DNA of 64,000 nt. Origin: Trichinella spiralis. Taxonomy: Eukaryota > Nematoda > Enoplea > Trichinellida > Trichinellidae. The stretch is from contig CM012953.1 of assembly GCA_000181795.3 (NCBI GenBank), positions 4,730,365 to 4,794,364 of the forward strand. The letters are read 5' to 3'. The notes beneath the pieces were generated by a model. That model had not been told where the DNA came from. It saw only the letters and a program-made list of their open reading frames with translations, and did not search any database. Shown piece by piece: positions 22,641-35,600 of this stretch. The position numbers and the translations under genes were made by a program. Position 1 is the first letter of the stretch. Each line of letters starts with the position of its first letter.

Positions 22641-23598
22641 ATATCTACCCTTCCCTTTGATATATAAAGCTATAAATTTTGTATATTTAAAATTACGTGC
22701 AATCTATTAATTTTAACCATGAGAAGCAAAGAATTTTAAAAATATGCAAGTAAAAAAAACAAAAAATTTATGACTAAATCGCTTTGCTTTTGTAAAATCA
22801 TAGCAGTGTCTACTGTTCCCTGCTTATGCGTTTACTGTTAATAGCCTACTTCAATATGTTTTTGAAAGAGCGCTGTTTCGCATCTTCGAAAAATGAGACT
22901 AGTCAATCTCTAGCTAATGCCTAAATGGAAAGCTTTCCTTTTCTTGTTGTTCAGCTCAATGCTTTTTGCGCAGAACTTTAGAAGCAATAGTATTTCTGTG
23001 TGACAGCTCTTTCCTGTCAAGACGAAATGTTTCAATTTGAAGCTAATCAATCTTATGCTGCATTATGCAGTAGACATTTCGAAAGCTTTCTCGAAATTTA
23101 GCACAAGTCAAAGTTTCAGTTACTCAAGCTGCTTTTAGTTATAGTACAATTCTTCATCTCTCAGATAATTTATTTTTATTCAGCAAAAATAAAGATCTAA
23201 AATTATTTCATCTAAAATTTGCTTGCCCATAATTTGACTATTTTGTGACAAATTAAAAGAAAGAACTTGTCTCTGTATAAAACCCTACTGATGCATATTA
23301 TGCTACAGATTGTTAAACATAAAAATGAATAAAACTAACATACCAAGCATGCCAGGTTTTTTCTGGTAAAATATATATAATAAAGGCAGGGCACAATAGT
23401 ATATTTTTGATAACTAACAATCAGGTTTTGATACTGATTGTAGTTATTTGCGCCTTATTCGTCCACGTGACGAATAAGCTTTCTCTGGTTCTTTGTTAAT
23501 TGTGATAACTACTGCGTCCAAGCAAATATCGGTCCGCACAAATTTATTGCCCTCAGCAATAACGACAATCAGAGAGAAACAGTTTTACTCAACGAACT

Positions 23599-23645
23599 CA
23601 ACAACAACAACAACAACGCTCAAGCACACGGTTGACTACACCGCA

Positions 23646-23676
<31 letters not shown>

Positions 23677-23688
23677 TTTTACTGCTCT

Positions 23689-23726
<38 letters not shown>
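23599..23726. repeat. Three adjacent microsatellites
   Basis: (CAA)n at 23599-23617, (CTA)n at 23646-23675 and (AT)n at 23692-23726 lie close together in the repeat-rich gap between DBF4 and the GLD-2-like gene. The sequence between and around them (22641-24058) holds no supported gene. Confidence 0.85.
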
Positions 23727-23727
<1 letters not shown>

Positions 23728-24058
23728 GCTTCTCGTGCACGGTGACCTATTTTCATTGCTATCTAAAAATAACCTCAATTCCAGGAATTGATAGTTTCCA
23801 ATACACACGCTGGCAATATTGATTGTCTATTATTTTTAGCAGTGCAAATAATTGGCCAACTGCCAAGTATTTCCTGTTTTCAACGTAATGTTTGCCAGGA
23901 GTCAAATTACCAAGCATTCGTGTAAACAAGCTATTTACAGTATCTGAAATAGCTACTAAATGTGCAAATAAATTCTAGTTTCTAATGTTGAAAAATCTTT
24001 AGTTCGAACTTGAAGATCTTTTATAGTGGACTGTATATGTTAATTATAGAATTATCAA

Positions 24059-24410
24059 TGACAGCGGGTGTGACTAAGAATCGGTTTATTCAGAATAAAC
24101 AGTGAGTAATAACAATGATATAGCGAGAGAGAAACGGTTCAGGCGGTATTCGATGCGGCGTGTTCCGTGTTATTCGATGTTTTGTTTGGTGTTGTTGTTC
24201 CCTCCTCCCTCCGCACTCGTATTTATATCTTTTTCTTGACCTCACTCCGCGTCTGGCGACCTAGATCATCGAAAAGTAATTAGAAAATCGGCTTGGTTGC
24301 GCAATCCCTTAGACTGTGCAGCTTAGCCGGGATCTGAACAGGCGCGCTGTCAGCAACATTTCACTTTGACGCCTTTTCAGCAACTGACCACCGGAGTTAT
24401 GGCAGATATA
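24059..24410 (-). mobile_element. Candidate solo LTR
   Basis: On minus this block carries a TATA box (GATATAAATAC, at about 24225) and, about 140 bp downstream, a poly(A) signal GAATAAAC (at about 24095). It ends in CCCGCTGTCA at 24059. That order is the layout of a retroviral-type LTR, and the block is much richer in G+C than its flanks. No second copy, internal coding region or unambiguous target duplication is present, and the 5' limit is uncertain. Confidence 0.4.
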
Positions 24411-24920
24411 TGACAGGACGCTGACCTTTTGACCGCTTAATTGCTATTCCATTGTTCTCCATTGAAAAAAACAAGGGGTGCAACTGGTTGTTTTCGTACC
24501 AGGGGTAATGCTTTGTTACCACGGGAATTTTAGATAGTGATGAGCAAGTATTGAGAGAAGATTTCTCAACATCTAACAATATAATTACTTCACTAAGAAA
24601 TCTGTTTTGTTATTCTTATTCACGTAATTCATTTTAATACGACAACTAACTTCCATTTAATTTAATTATCACAAAATAGCTTTCATTATCAACATGTATA
24701 AAAATGGCATGATGCATACTATCTAAATTTTGTACTGTAACTTTTCAAAAAAAATTACTTAATTTTTTCATTAATATATTTGAGTATCTTTCTAATTTTA
24801 ATAACATGCATATAGTTATTTTTATATTTATTTTTAACTAAAAATTAACAGAATATGATTACTTAAAATATTAATTCCTTTTTATGGATTACTGTAACTG
24901 TGTTTACAGTCTGGAAAAGA
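24411..24920. other. Upstream region of the GLD-2-like gene
   Basis: Returns to AT-rich sequence after about 24580. It presumably holds the promoter of the following gene. No further feature seen. Confidence 0.35.
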
Positions 24921-27017
24921 ATGGACGTTTTGGTCAATCGAGGTACTTATCATTGAATTTTCAGTTTTTTCAATTTTAAAATGTAAACATTGTTTTCTTA
25001 TTAATTTTCTTCATTAAAAGTTTTATCAGCCGATCGTTTGCATATTTTTGTTTAACAAAATTTTCATTTTTTTCGCATATTTATCTTTCATATTTTGAGA
25101 AAATTATTTTTTACACTATTGAATGAAGCCTACTTGATTAACAGAAGAATTTGTGTAGCACAAACTTTGCAAAACATAATACGAAGATTTTTCAGTAGTG
25201 AATGTTGTACTTTATTTATCATTTAATTATGAAAATGTTTAATTACTATAATTGTAATCTTGTTTTTATGAATTATATTACTTTTTGAATTTTATTTTTT
25301 TAAATTAATATGTCAAACTTATTAATTTTATAGATAACTTTTTAAATAATGATTGACTGATCAGTGTTCATTGTTAGAACAAGTAGTTTTTATCGGATGC
25401 ATGAATAATTTGTTGCTCGCATTACGTTGTTGCTGAATATTTTTTCTTTAGAAGGTCATTTGATGGAAAACACGATTCCTCATTCTTCTCTGGTAATTCG
25501 AGGTACTTATTATAGAGCATTGTTTGGGGATGCTCTTGAGGAAAGTTATTCTTCAGTTGGAACGAGAACTCTCGAAACAACGCATACTTCAACGTCAGCA
25601 GAGCAAGGTGGTAAATTCTTCAATTTCAGTTTTAAATTTTGATTTGTAAAATAGTTTAAGATGCAGACTCATCAAATAGTAACGTTGAAAACGACTCGTA
25701 CAACAATAATGCAGTTGCGCCTCCATCGCGAAAACGATTTCACGGATCGAATGATTCATATGATCGTGTTTTTGCGAAAAAGATGAAACCCGACGACGTA
25801 GAAAATGATATGGCATTGGTTAAATGTGTAGTGAAAAGTGAATTAGTCGACTGTTTCATGTTGGAATCTTCAAAAAAGTGTAATAGAAATGCAAATAATT
25901 CGAATGTTCATAAACTTGCCGATACTTCTGTAGAAGTGATCGATTTGACATCAGAATTAGATAAAAGTTGGTTGCCGTTGGATGAACAAATTCAGCAGTT
26001 CTTTTTGCTAAATGCAGAGCCCGAGAGGGTGACGCAGCAAAAGGTGGCCGCCGTGAAACAATTAGCAAACTATGTTAAGGAGTACAATAGAAAGGCTAAA
26101 GTTTATATGTTTGGTAGCACGCTTTCAAAAATTGCAAGTAGAAATAGTGATATCGATCTTTGTATTATTGATGATAAAAAGTTATTTTCGAGCTTGAACG
26201 TCGAATTTCACAGAAAAGAAAGCAAGCGAAGGTTGCATCGTTATAAAAGTAAATTTGATAATCTTCATTTGGCGTGCCCGTTGAATGCCTTCAATATAAT
26301 CAATGCCACAGTTCCAATTATGATTTCTAAGTTCAAAGAGCCCTATTCTTTCAGAGCTGATATTAGCATGAATTCACTTTCTGGAATCAGGTCGAGCTTG
26401 CTTATTCGACATTACGCCACGGTGAGTAGTGAGACTTTTTCTGAATGAAACAAAAAACAATAAAAATTTATTTATTCACAAAGGCTGACGAACGATTTGC
26501 AAAATTGGCCGTCTTGATCAAATGCTGGGCAAATAAGAAGTTTCCAGGTGGTGCCAAGAATGGATACATCGGCGGATTCGCTTGGACGTTGTTGTTATTA
26601 AATTACATGCAGTGTGGAACGGGAGAAAATTGTCCCCCCGTGTTTCCCAGTTTTCAGGAACGTTACCCTTCGTTGTATGAAAAATCGCTGAATGAGATGG
26701 ATTTCGAAGGAAAATTTCCTGAGAATTTCGTCTCGCCAAACAAACAATCACTGTCAAGTCTTTTGTATGGCTTTTTTTATTTCTACGCTTATTGTGTCGA
26801 CTTTCTCAAAACGATGTTTTCCGTACGAAAAGGTTCAATTTTTCTCCGACAACCCGAACACGCGAAATTTTTCATGTACATTGAAAATCCGATCAATTTG
26901 AAAAATGTGGCAAAATCGTTGCAGATGAAAAAAAAATATGAACAAATTAAAGCGGAAATCATTAACGCCTACGACATACTGGCGTCCACTTGTTCAGTGG
27001 ACAGTTTGTTTGAATAA
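24921..27017 (+). CDS. GLD-2-type non-canonical poly(A) polymerase
   Basis: Exon 1 (24921-24942, MDVLVNR) joins in phase 1 to an exon after ttttctttag that codes EGHLMENTIPHS and ends at 25607. An exon opening DADSSNSNVEND follows, then the catalytic exons, with the stop at 27017. The nucleotidyltransferase core reads VYMFGSTLSKIASRNSDIDL, with the GS and DxD metal-binding motif. The PAP/OAS1 central domain has LAVLIKCWANKKF and KNGYIGGFAWTLLLLNY. The PAP-associated domain includes SLSSLLYGFFYFYA and ends IYIENPIN-like (MYIENPINLKNVAKSL). Cytoplasmic enzymes of this family extend poly(A) tails of stored mRNAs. No RNA-recognition domain is present, so partners would supply specificity. A uridylyltransferase activity cannot be excluded. 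Confidence 0.82.
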
Positions 27018-27325
27018 TTAGCATTGAAGTTGAAAATGTTGAATAAAATATTGTTATCCGGCAATTGAAGACAATTTGACTTGATTACAACAAAAGAAAG
27101 AAAAGTTATAAATTTTTGTAATTTTGCATCTTACAGCATACTTTGATTTTCAGGTATTTTTTTATAAATTGCAAAAACAACCAGTTTTTCAACCAACGGT
27201 CGAAAAAATCTTTATTCACTAACTGATTTACAAAGTATTGTCAATAATATTGAAAACCAAAAAAAAATTTTTTCAGTTTTGCAGAATTTTCAAATCAACT
27301 TTAAACGTAACAATCATTTTTTTAT

Positions 27326-29313
27326 TCATAAATCGATACAATCGTTGTTGGCGGCACAGTCCGATGGTTTGGATTCAGCCTGCTTCGAATCACGAGATAC
27401 TGAATGATAAGGAATTAGAAATTCCAATATTACAGCTGAAAGAAAATATATTTTAATGGTAGATAAATAAATAATATAATATAATATAATGCATTAGTTA
27501 GTTCAATTACTTAATTCGAGCATGTTCAAATCTCTCAGAATTGTTTGCACAACACCACTAGCAAAGTCTTGATCACGTACACCACCGCAGACGACAAGTG
27601 ATGAACAATTGTGATGATCTCTCAAGATGCCCGCCGCATGACCGAAACGTTCTCCTGCTATGGCGGTAAATGCCCGCACCTCGTCGCATTTGCTTTCAAA
27701 CCACTGTCGTTTCTCTAAATCCAGCAATTGGTCCAACGAACGACAAGCAATAAGACAAATCCACCAACTTACCAACGTCGAATATGAAGAAATTTGACGA
27801 TTCCCATTCTTCCTGATCTTTGCCACCGTAAACCAGGATATAGTGGCCTGCGAAAGCAATAGCCGAATGAAAAGCACGACCAACGCCGGGAGCTTTCTCG
27901 CCCCACAAATTCCACGTCTCCTTTTCTTGAATTCAATCAACAATTGTAAAATAAAAAGCATAAGAAGAAAAAAAATACGATGCATATACTACCGGTGTCG
28001 AAAACGTAAACTTGATCATTTATACTATTATCCCTGGCAATTCCGCCAATGAGGCAAAGTTTCCTTCCCACTGCAACAATTGTGCATCCACAAACTGCAG
28101 GAGGTCGGACGGTCGATTTGGGTGAAATTTCTTCCCATTTATGTTCAACTAAACACAAATAACCCAAATTGCACATGTATCTTGAAAATAACAATTCATA
28201 ATTTAAATTTCACCTATAGAATAGCGATATATTTTGTTAGAATAACCTCTTCCCATATTTGCATTTTCAGTTTGCTCAGTTTCACCACCAAACAAGTACA
28301 AACAGAGTTCAACGTTGCACATGGATGCTTTGCTCAACGGCGGTGGCAAATAGCCACCTGCAGGAGCTATACGACGCCAAGTTTTCAAACCTAGAAGAAG
28401 AACGCTTCCAATTTTTCTTTGCTTCAAAAATTTATTACACATGAATTGTTAGTTCAAATAAGCTTGCCCAGTCTTGTTCAACGCTGTTCTTCAGTTGGTT
28501 GTCTAAGTCCCATTTTCAAATTATCTTATTTTAATTCCTTTCCCTTTTCATCGATCAGAAAAAAATCATTTTCATTTTTCAAAGAAATTTAAATATGCTA
28601 TATTTTATCTTTTTTTAAATAATCAGTTTGCGCTTGAATCATAAACATAATGACCAATCGGATTCAATTGAAGTATTACGTTTCAAAGTAATCAACATTT
28701 TTTTACTTTTAACTATTAACATTTACAGCCTTTAATACACTATTATATATTATACATTATACAATCCGATCTGATGACGTGAATGCAAATAACACAAAAT
28801 TTATCCCAAACACCCTTGTTTTACATTTTTCATAATTATGCGTACAGCACATATTCATGCATTCATACATCACTATCGATTATAAATAAATTATGTATAA
28901 AATGTAGATTGAAAGAAAAAATTCATCATTTACCAATGTCGTATTCAATAAAATCATTCAGCAGAACTAAGTTAGAATTAGTTCCACCAAACAAATATAA
29001 TTTATTTCCATTTAAGCCTAAGCATGCATCTGCACGCGACAAAGGAAAGTCGCCACACTGATCCAGCTCTTCCCAACCTAAATATTTTGCTTTACAAATT
29101 TATCATATTTCGAACTTATATGAACTTACCCGATCCTATTTTGAATCGGTACAGCTGGTCTTTGTAATTTTCATCGAAGCCAATGCCACCAAATATGTAT
29201 ATCGATCGAGAATCGCTAGCATAACAAAACCGTTCTACCTGTGGACAGTCACCGAAACCTTCATTTACAAGATTGGCAACTGCAGCAACTTCTTGAAACA
29301 TAGCCATCGGCAT
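27326..29313 (-). CDS. Six-kelch-repeat protein
   Basis: Minus-strand gene with about seven exons, from ATG 29313 (MPMAMFQEV) to the stop at 27326 after an exon beginning TVILEFLIPYHS. Six kelch repeats are visible, each with the glycine pair: SIYIFGGIG, KLYLFGGTN, CLYLFGGET, KLCLIGGIA, YILVYGGKD and LVVCGGVRD. They should form one complete six-bladed propeller. No BTB, BACK or other extra domain is seen, so it belongs to the stand-alone kelch class (KLHDC/RABEPK-like) without a clear orthologue. A short tail rich in polar residues and cysteines (SDCAANNDCIDL) follows. Function is unknown; such proteins often act as adaptors for ubiquitin ligases or in trafficking. Confidence 0.72.
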
Positions 29314-30254
29314 AATGGAAATGTATAACTGAAATTTGTAAAAATAAATCGTTTGACAGAAAAATGTTTCGATCAAAATGAAAAAAAATCAAAATCGATA
29401 AAAACTTTCAGTGTTTTGGAACATGTCATTTCAGCTACACATGCATAATTATAACTTATAAATTAATAAATATATGTAAATGTATAATCATATACTTCTG
29501 TCGTGCATTAAAAAAATACAAAAAAAAACAATTCCAAACCTGCACAACCAAAGTAAATGATGAAAGGGAAATGAATGCAGGTAAACTTTTCAAATACAGT
29601 ATGAATTTAAATACCAATCTCGAAATTTGCCTTAAACAATTCATTTAAAAAAAGTATATGTTTAAAAATTTATCAGGTAATGCAGATATCATGGCTTTAA
29701 TTTATAATTCATTTAATTAACTAATTCTAAACATTACTGGACAATGTAAATTTCTTATTAGCGTTACAAAATGTAATGCTAATTATTAAACAAATGTAAA
29801 TTAACAGATTCAAAAAATTATAGTTAAAGTTTTCAATGAATTTTTAATTTTAGTAAAATTTGCTGTCTATAATAAATAAGTAATGAAATAAATTGAACTT
29901 GAAGTATAAAATACTGTATTGCTTTATTTTGGTGAGCTGCTTGTTGGATAATTGTCATTATTGTGTGAATTATTTTGCTGTTAGTATAGCAGTATTTTGT
30001 ACGAGCAGGTTTACTTTTCGTGAAAAACAGTAAAATGAGGAAAACGGTAAGTCATTTTTATTGTTTATTTAAAAAAATAGTGTTTTATTTTCATATTTTA
30101 GTATTATTCAAGTAATTGTTGCTTCGTATTAATATAATTTAAGATTAACTTCATAAATTGTGATTATTTTCTTCCTTTTTTCATTTAAATGAGCTCCGAA
30201 ATTATTTCAGAGGTTGTTTATATTTTGATGAGCTTTTTTTAGAGTGTTGAAGAA
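29314..30254. other. Divergent intergenic region kelch / LMAN2
   Basis: AT-rich. A short untranslated exon of the lectin gene may end near 30047 (AAAACG followed by gtaagt). No other gene seen. Confidence 0.35.
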
Positions 30255-32176
30255 ATGTTTGTTTTGCTTCTTATTATTGTTTGGTGCAACAGTTTTACAG
30301 TATCTTCAACTACAATTCCCAGCGGTACACCTGTAGATGAACAACGTGGTTTCAATAGACGTGAACATTCGTTGTCCAAGCCTTATCAAAGTTTGTCATA
30401 TTACTTTTTAATAATTTTTACCCTGCGTTGCCTTGTTTTAAACTTTGAAATTATCTTTTTAGCAAATTAATTAGTCTGCATTGGATACTTTATAATAATT
30501 GTAATTTTTTTATTAATTAACGAAATTTTTAGCTTGGTTCAATTAGGTTTAAGTAGTTCGAATAATTTCTGATGATTCATCAGAACAGAGCTTTGGAAGA
30601 CATTTTTTAGAAAACATTCAGCAATGTAAATTTTTCTTTGCATAACTTGAGAAATTTAAACGGAAAGACGATAATGATGTAATTATTGTTTTATCATTAG
30701 AAAAAGAACAGATAATGTAAACAAGAAGCGTTTTTATCATGGTAAGGTAATCGAGTGCATAATTTGTTTTGCGTAGTTTAAAATAAAATGAGGAGATTTA
30801 AATTTGTTGTTAAGCATTAATGTGCTTTTGAATGGTGAATTTTTTAAATAGTGGACGCATGTTTGCAACTAAAACGTTTTTAAATTTTTCTCAGTGAGCA
30901 GTGGCAGTTGTGGTGTAAATTTAAACGAAAGTCTTTGATTGCAAAGTGTTTTTCAGATACTGGTTTTAATATTCCATTTTGGAATTTTGGTGGCTCAACA
31001 ATAGTGACATCCGATTATGTTCGTCTCACACCAGATTCTCCCAGTCGTCAAGGATTTCTTTGGAATACAATTGTATGATTGTTAGTTTATGTTTTCGTTT
31101 TTGCATGTTTTTGTACACGTAAAGCATTGAAGCCGGTGGTGGTGCGTGATTGGGAACTGGAAGTGACGTTCAGTGTTCATGGAGTTGAGAAAGGTCTGTT
31201 TGGTGATGGTATGGCAATTTGGTATGCTGAAGAGCCTGGTGTTCTGGGTCCCGTTTTTGGAAGCAAAGACATGTTCCGTGGGCTTGCCGTTTTTCTCGAC
31301 ACTTACACCAATCATCAAGATGCTCACAATGTGAAGATGAATTTCGAAGATGAGTAAAATATTTGTTCAATATTGATTTATTTCAGCATGCCCATCCATA
31401 TATTTCTGCAATGGTGAATAATGGCAGCTTGCGTTATGATCATGATCGAGATGGAACTCACACTCAACTCGGTGGCCACGACAGTGGATGTACGGCGAAA
31501 TTTCGAAACAAGGAATTCCCTACTCGCATTCTGATTCGATATGTTGGGGATACTCTTTCAGTGAGAGAAATACTTTTATTTAGATGGAGAATATTACTGT
31601 AAAATTTATTGCAGGTATACACGGATATCCTTGGAAAAGCAGTTTGGGATCTTTGTTTTGCAGTTGATCGCGTTTCTTTACCAAAGCGTTATTTTTTCGG
31701 TATGACCGCTGCAACGGGAGATTTGTCAGGTTTGTAAAAAAATTTTCTAATTCTTCATTTATGTTCTATTTTGCTTCCTTTTTCATTTTGCAGATGCTCA
31801 TGATATTATAAGTGTTAGAATGTTTGAAATTGAATACCAAAGGGTTGAAAGAGCTGGCTATGACACCAGAGGGGCAGTTCCACAAGCGGAATACATATCG
31901 GCGCCTAGAGGTTTCAGTTATTATTATATTTTTTTAATTTTGATATTTAGTTTGAATTTGCACACTGAAAAGAAGAAGAGAAGCGAAAATAATACAATCA
32001 ATTGTTGGTTTTGTTTTTCAGATCATGTAGAAGATAACCCACCTCCGTCGAAATTGTCCACATTGAAATATGGATTTCTGTTCATACTTGGTTTAATTGG
32101 TATTGGAATACTTGTCGTTGCCGGTGTTGTATTTGTTCAAAATCAACAAGAATGGAGAAGAAAACGATTTTATTGA
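30255..32176 (+). CDS. LMAN2: L-type lectin cargo receptor, VIP36/VIPL (LMAN2) type
   Basis: About seven exons from ATG 30255 to the stop at 32176. A signal peptide (MFVLLLIIVWCNSF) precedes the legume-lectin domain: FNIPFWNFGGSTIVTSDYVR, GDGMAIWYAEEPG, AVFLDTYTN and YDHDRDGTHTQLGGHD. These include the acidic and asparagine residues that bind Ca2+ and mannose. After the SGCTAKFRN loop come KRYFFGMTAATGDLSD, a membrane helix (FLFILGLIGIGILVVAGVV) and the cytosolic tail ending RRKRFY, the ER-exit/retention tail shared with VIP36 and VIPL. The protein sorts high-mannose glycoproteins between ER and Golgi. It acts in the same pathway as the TMED gene at 7.7-8.4 kb. Confidence 0.88.
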
Positions 32177-32648
32177 CAAAAATTATGCAAATACTCCCTT
32201 TTATGCAGAACATTTTTTGAACGCTGGGAATGTATCATCGTGACATCATCCTCTTGGCTTCATTTTGCATGGTGTTGGTGTTTTTTCCAACAGTAAATTT
32301 TCTAAAGCATATGCAATTGTGCAATGAATTAATCGATGGTTTCCTTTTTTTTTCCATTCTTTGACTTCTTTCCACAAAGTCCATGCACAAATGCTTTTGT
32401 AGATAATTTTTCCCATTGGATTGCAGTAGTAATTTAAGAATGCTCTTTTTTAATTTTACCTCAAACTTTTTTTTCCTTGTTGAACATTCATTTTGTTAGT
32501 AAGTAAAGATTTCAAGAAATTCTTTTTATAATGTTTTTGAATTATCATATTCAAAATGTGTTCTTTGTTCATGAACATTCGGTACTTTTGGTGATTTGTT
32601 GATTTTGGATATTTGTTTAATGCTAAAGTTGCAGCAAGTGGAAAGACG
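32177..32648. other. Spacer LMAN2 / RRP5
   Basis: Holds the lectin 3' UTR and the RRP5 promoter. No other feature seen. Confidence 0.4.
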
Positions 32649-35600
32649 ATGATTGAGGTCGCTTTTCCGAGAGGCGGTGACCATCGTGGTCAGATTAATT
32701 TCAAAAAACGAAAGAGTCTGTTACCGCCAGACTTGCACGGTCGACGAAAGAAGTTCAAAACGTTGGACAAATTGAAATCCAAAGCAACAACCGTATCTGA
32801 AAATAATCATAAAGTGGACGACGATTTTGCCAGTCGTGTCTGGACTAAGAAGTTGAACAATGAAGTAATGTGAAATTTGTTTGTTTGCTAGTTTTATTTT
32901 TTATTATTCTTATTCCTTAAACTTATTTTTTAGACTTGCGTAGCAGGATTGTTGACAGTTGCATGTGTACATTATTGTTGGGATACGGAAGTGAACGTTG
33001 AAATGCCGGGCAATATGAATGGCATATTGAAAGCGAGTTCAGTGTCCCAGTCGTTTGTCGATCACGTTCAAGCAAAACGCGAAGACGAAGAAGCGGCTAC
33101 GTTGGCTTCGCTGTTCGAGCCGGCTGAATTGATCTGTGTTAAAGTGATCGACAAAGAGATGCGGCAGTTTGCATCCGGAAAAATGCACACAACTTGGTTA
33201 GTGACGACCAATCCGGCGGATTTGAACGCCCACATAACGCCGTCCACGTTGCGCAAGCATGCCGTCATTGGATGCGCGGTTCGCAGTGTCGAAGAGAAGG
33301 GCTATTTGATGGATTTGGGTTTTCAAAACGTGCACGGCTTTCTCTCATTTGCCGAAGCTTGTCGATTTTATCCTGAAAACAAGCAACTTCCAATTGGCAA
33401 GCCGATATTGTGCACTGTGGTCGAACCAGCCGCCGCCACTGGTGGCAGGGTTGTTCAATTGAACTGCTTGAATGGTCAACTGAACGGCACCGACGTGCCG
33501 AAGATCGACGAAAATTTCCCAAAATCGTTGCTCATGCCTGGCCTGCTTTGCCGAACCACCGTGCAGCAGCATTGTCAGCAGGGGCTGATATGTAAATTGA
33601 ATTCAGATTTGTACGGCTGGCTGTCGTTGGCAGATTCTCCCAAACGACGGAAACGTGCCCTCGCCAATGAGCAGTCCTTGCAAGGCGCTGTCGAACTGAT
33701 GGTCACTTACAGTCTTCCGCAGAGTTCGATGGTCGGCTTTTCCTCGGCAGATTATTTGCTCAGACGAACGCGATTAGTGGAACGCTTTTCATTCGACGCC
33801 AAGGGTTCTTTGCAAACGTGCAAAGTTAGGCGATCAACGCCCGAGAAGGTGCAATTTATCACCGACTCCGGTGCCATCGTAAACGTGGCCAACTGTCGAT
33901 TGAGGAAACCTGTTGGGAAGAAGAAGAAGTCCACTGAAAAATACAAGCTGGCAACCAAGCACCGGGTGCGGATGATTGGCATGTCGACGTTGAAGATGGT
34001 TTACCACGGTTCTTGCCTGGCCTGCGATGTCAGGCAGCCGTTTTCGAAAATTGATGAAGCGGCAGTTGGACTCAGAGTGACGGCCAAGGTGGTTCGCGTG
34101 TCGGATACAGCCGCTCTGGTGAAAGTGTTCCACACGTTCGACGGAAAAATCGACGCCTTGCACTTCAGTGACGGGCTTGTTTCCGTCGGTTGCCGAGCGA
34201 AATTCGTCGTCGGTCAAACTGTGCCGACGAGGGTGTTGGCGGTAGACAAGGATTTGCAGCGCTTGTATTTGACCGCCAAGCGCAGCTTGGTCAAATCCGA
34301 CTTGCCACTTTTGTCGGCTTACACTGCAGAAGCGGTGGGAAATGTGTACGACGGCTTTGTGGTGCAATTGTTGGAACGCAGCGGCGTGCTGATTGGTTTT
34401 TACAACAACGTGCGCGGCGTGTTGGACGAACGTGCCTTCCAGTTGGCCGGCTACCAGAAGCAGAGTCCGACGGACGTGTACCACGTCGGTCAGGTGGTTC
34501 GGGTGTTGGTGGTTCGAGTGGACGTCGATAAGCGACGTATCGATTTAGCTTTGCCTGAATGTTCAGCACGTGGCCTGCAGTGGATGTTGGGATGCAGTGG
34601 AAAAGTGTCGAATTCGAAGTTGGAAGCCGATGTTGGTCAATGCGCCCGTGCCGGAGGTTCCAAGAGGAAACCACCGCCGTTCTTTGAACTGCTTAAGGCC
34701 GAAGTGAAAGCCTTGCGAGACGACTGGCTTTTGGTCGAGCTGGTCGAGTACGGTGTGTCGGCGCGGCTGCCGTCGGCTCACTTGACCGACTCGTTGACTA
34801 CGGGTCATCTGCTGTTGGCGAGTTTTCGAGTTGGCGACAAGCTGGACGTCGTGCTGTTCAACAGTGTTAAGGGGTTGGTTGTGACGGCCAAGCCGAGCCT
34901 GTTGTATTTGATGCGCAACATGCAGGCGCCGAGATCGCTGGATGATCTGAAGTGTGGTCAGCTAGTGACCGGCGTGCTGGCTCGTGTGCATCCTGAGCAC
35001 GGCTATTTCATTGACTTGCCTGGCAACATGTCCGCCTTGTGTCCGAAGTCGAAGGTGGAATGGAAATGTGAAACCGACGCTGGACTTGCAAACTTGATCG
35101 GAGCGACGGTCGTTGGGCGCGTGATGACGGTGAATCCCCAAGCTGGAAAGTTGATCATAAACTTGAAACTGAAAAAGTGTCTGCTCAACGGCTTGCACAC
35201 GAGCATTGCTTTACTGAAGCAGTACCTGGAAGAGAGGGAACTGCTGTCGCAGCGGTTTCGAAATCCGTCAAACACAGATTGGAAACGTCGCCTGTTGAGC
35301 AAATACCAGATTGGTCAACTGGTCGAGTGTACGGTCGGTATGGTGGTTGAGTCGGGCTTGATCTGCACCGTGGAAGATGGTGTGCCGGGGATTTTTGTCT
35401 CCGAACTGCTCGATCCACATTGGAACGTCGAATACGCGGTCGGTTCGTCTCTGACCGGCCTGGTGGTTTGCGTCAACTACTCAGAGCGCTGTTTGGAGCT
35501 GGCAGCGATGAAACAGCTTCTGGCCAATTTCCGCCAAGTGGCACTGCGTCGCCGGCGGCACCAGCCAGCCGTTGGTGACTCGCTAACAGCCACTGTGCTG

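Noticed and set aside
23493-23822. 109-codon plus ORF with Thr and Tyr-Ile runs
   Set aside because: It is a translation of three microsatellites.
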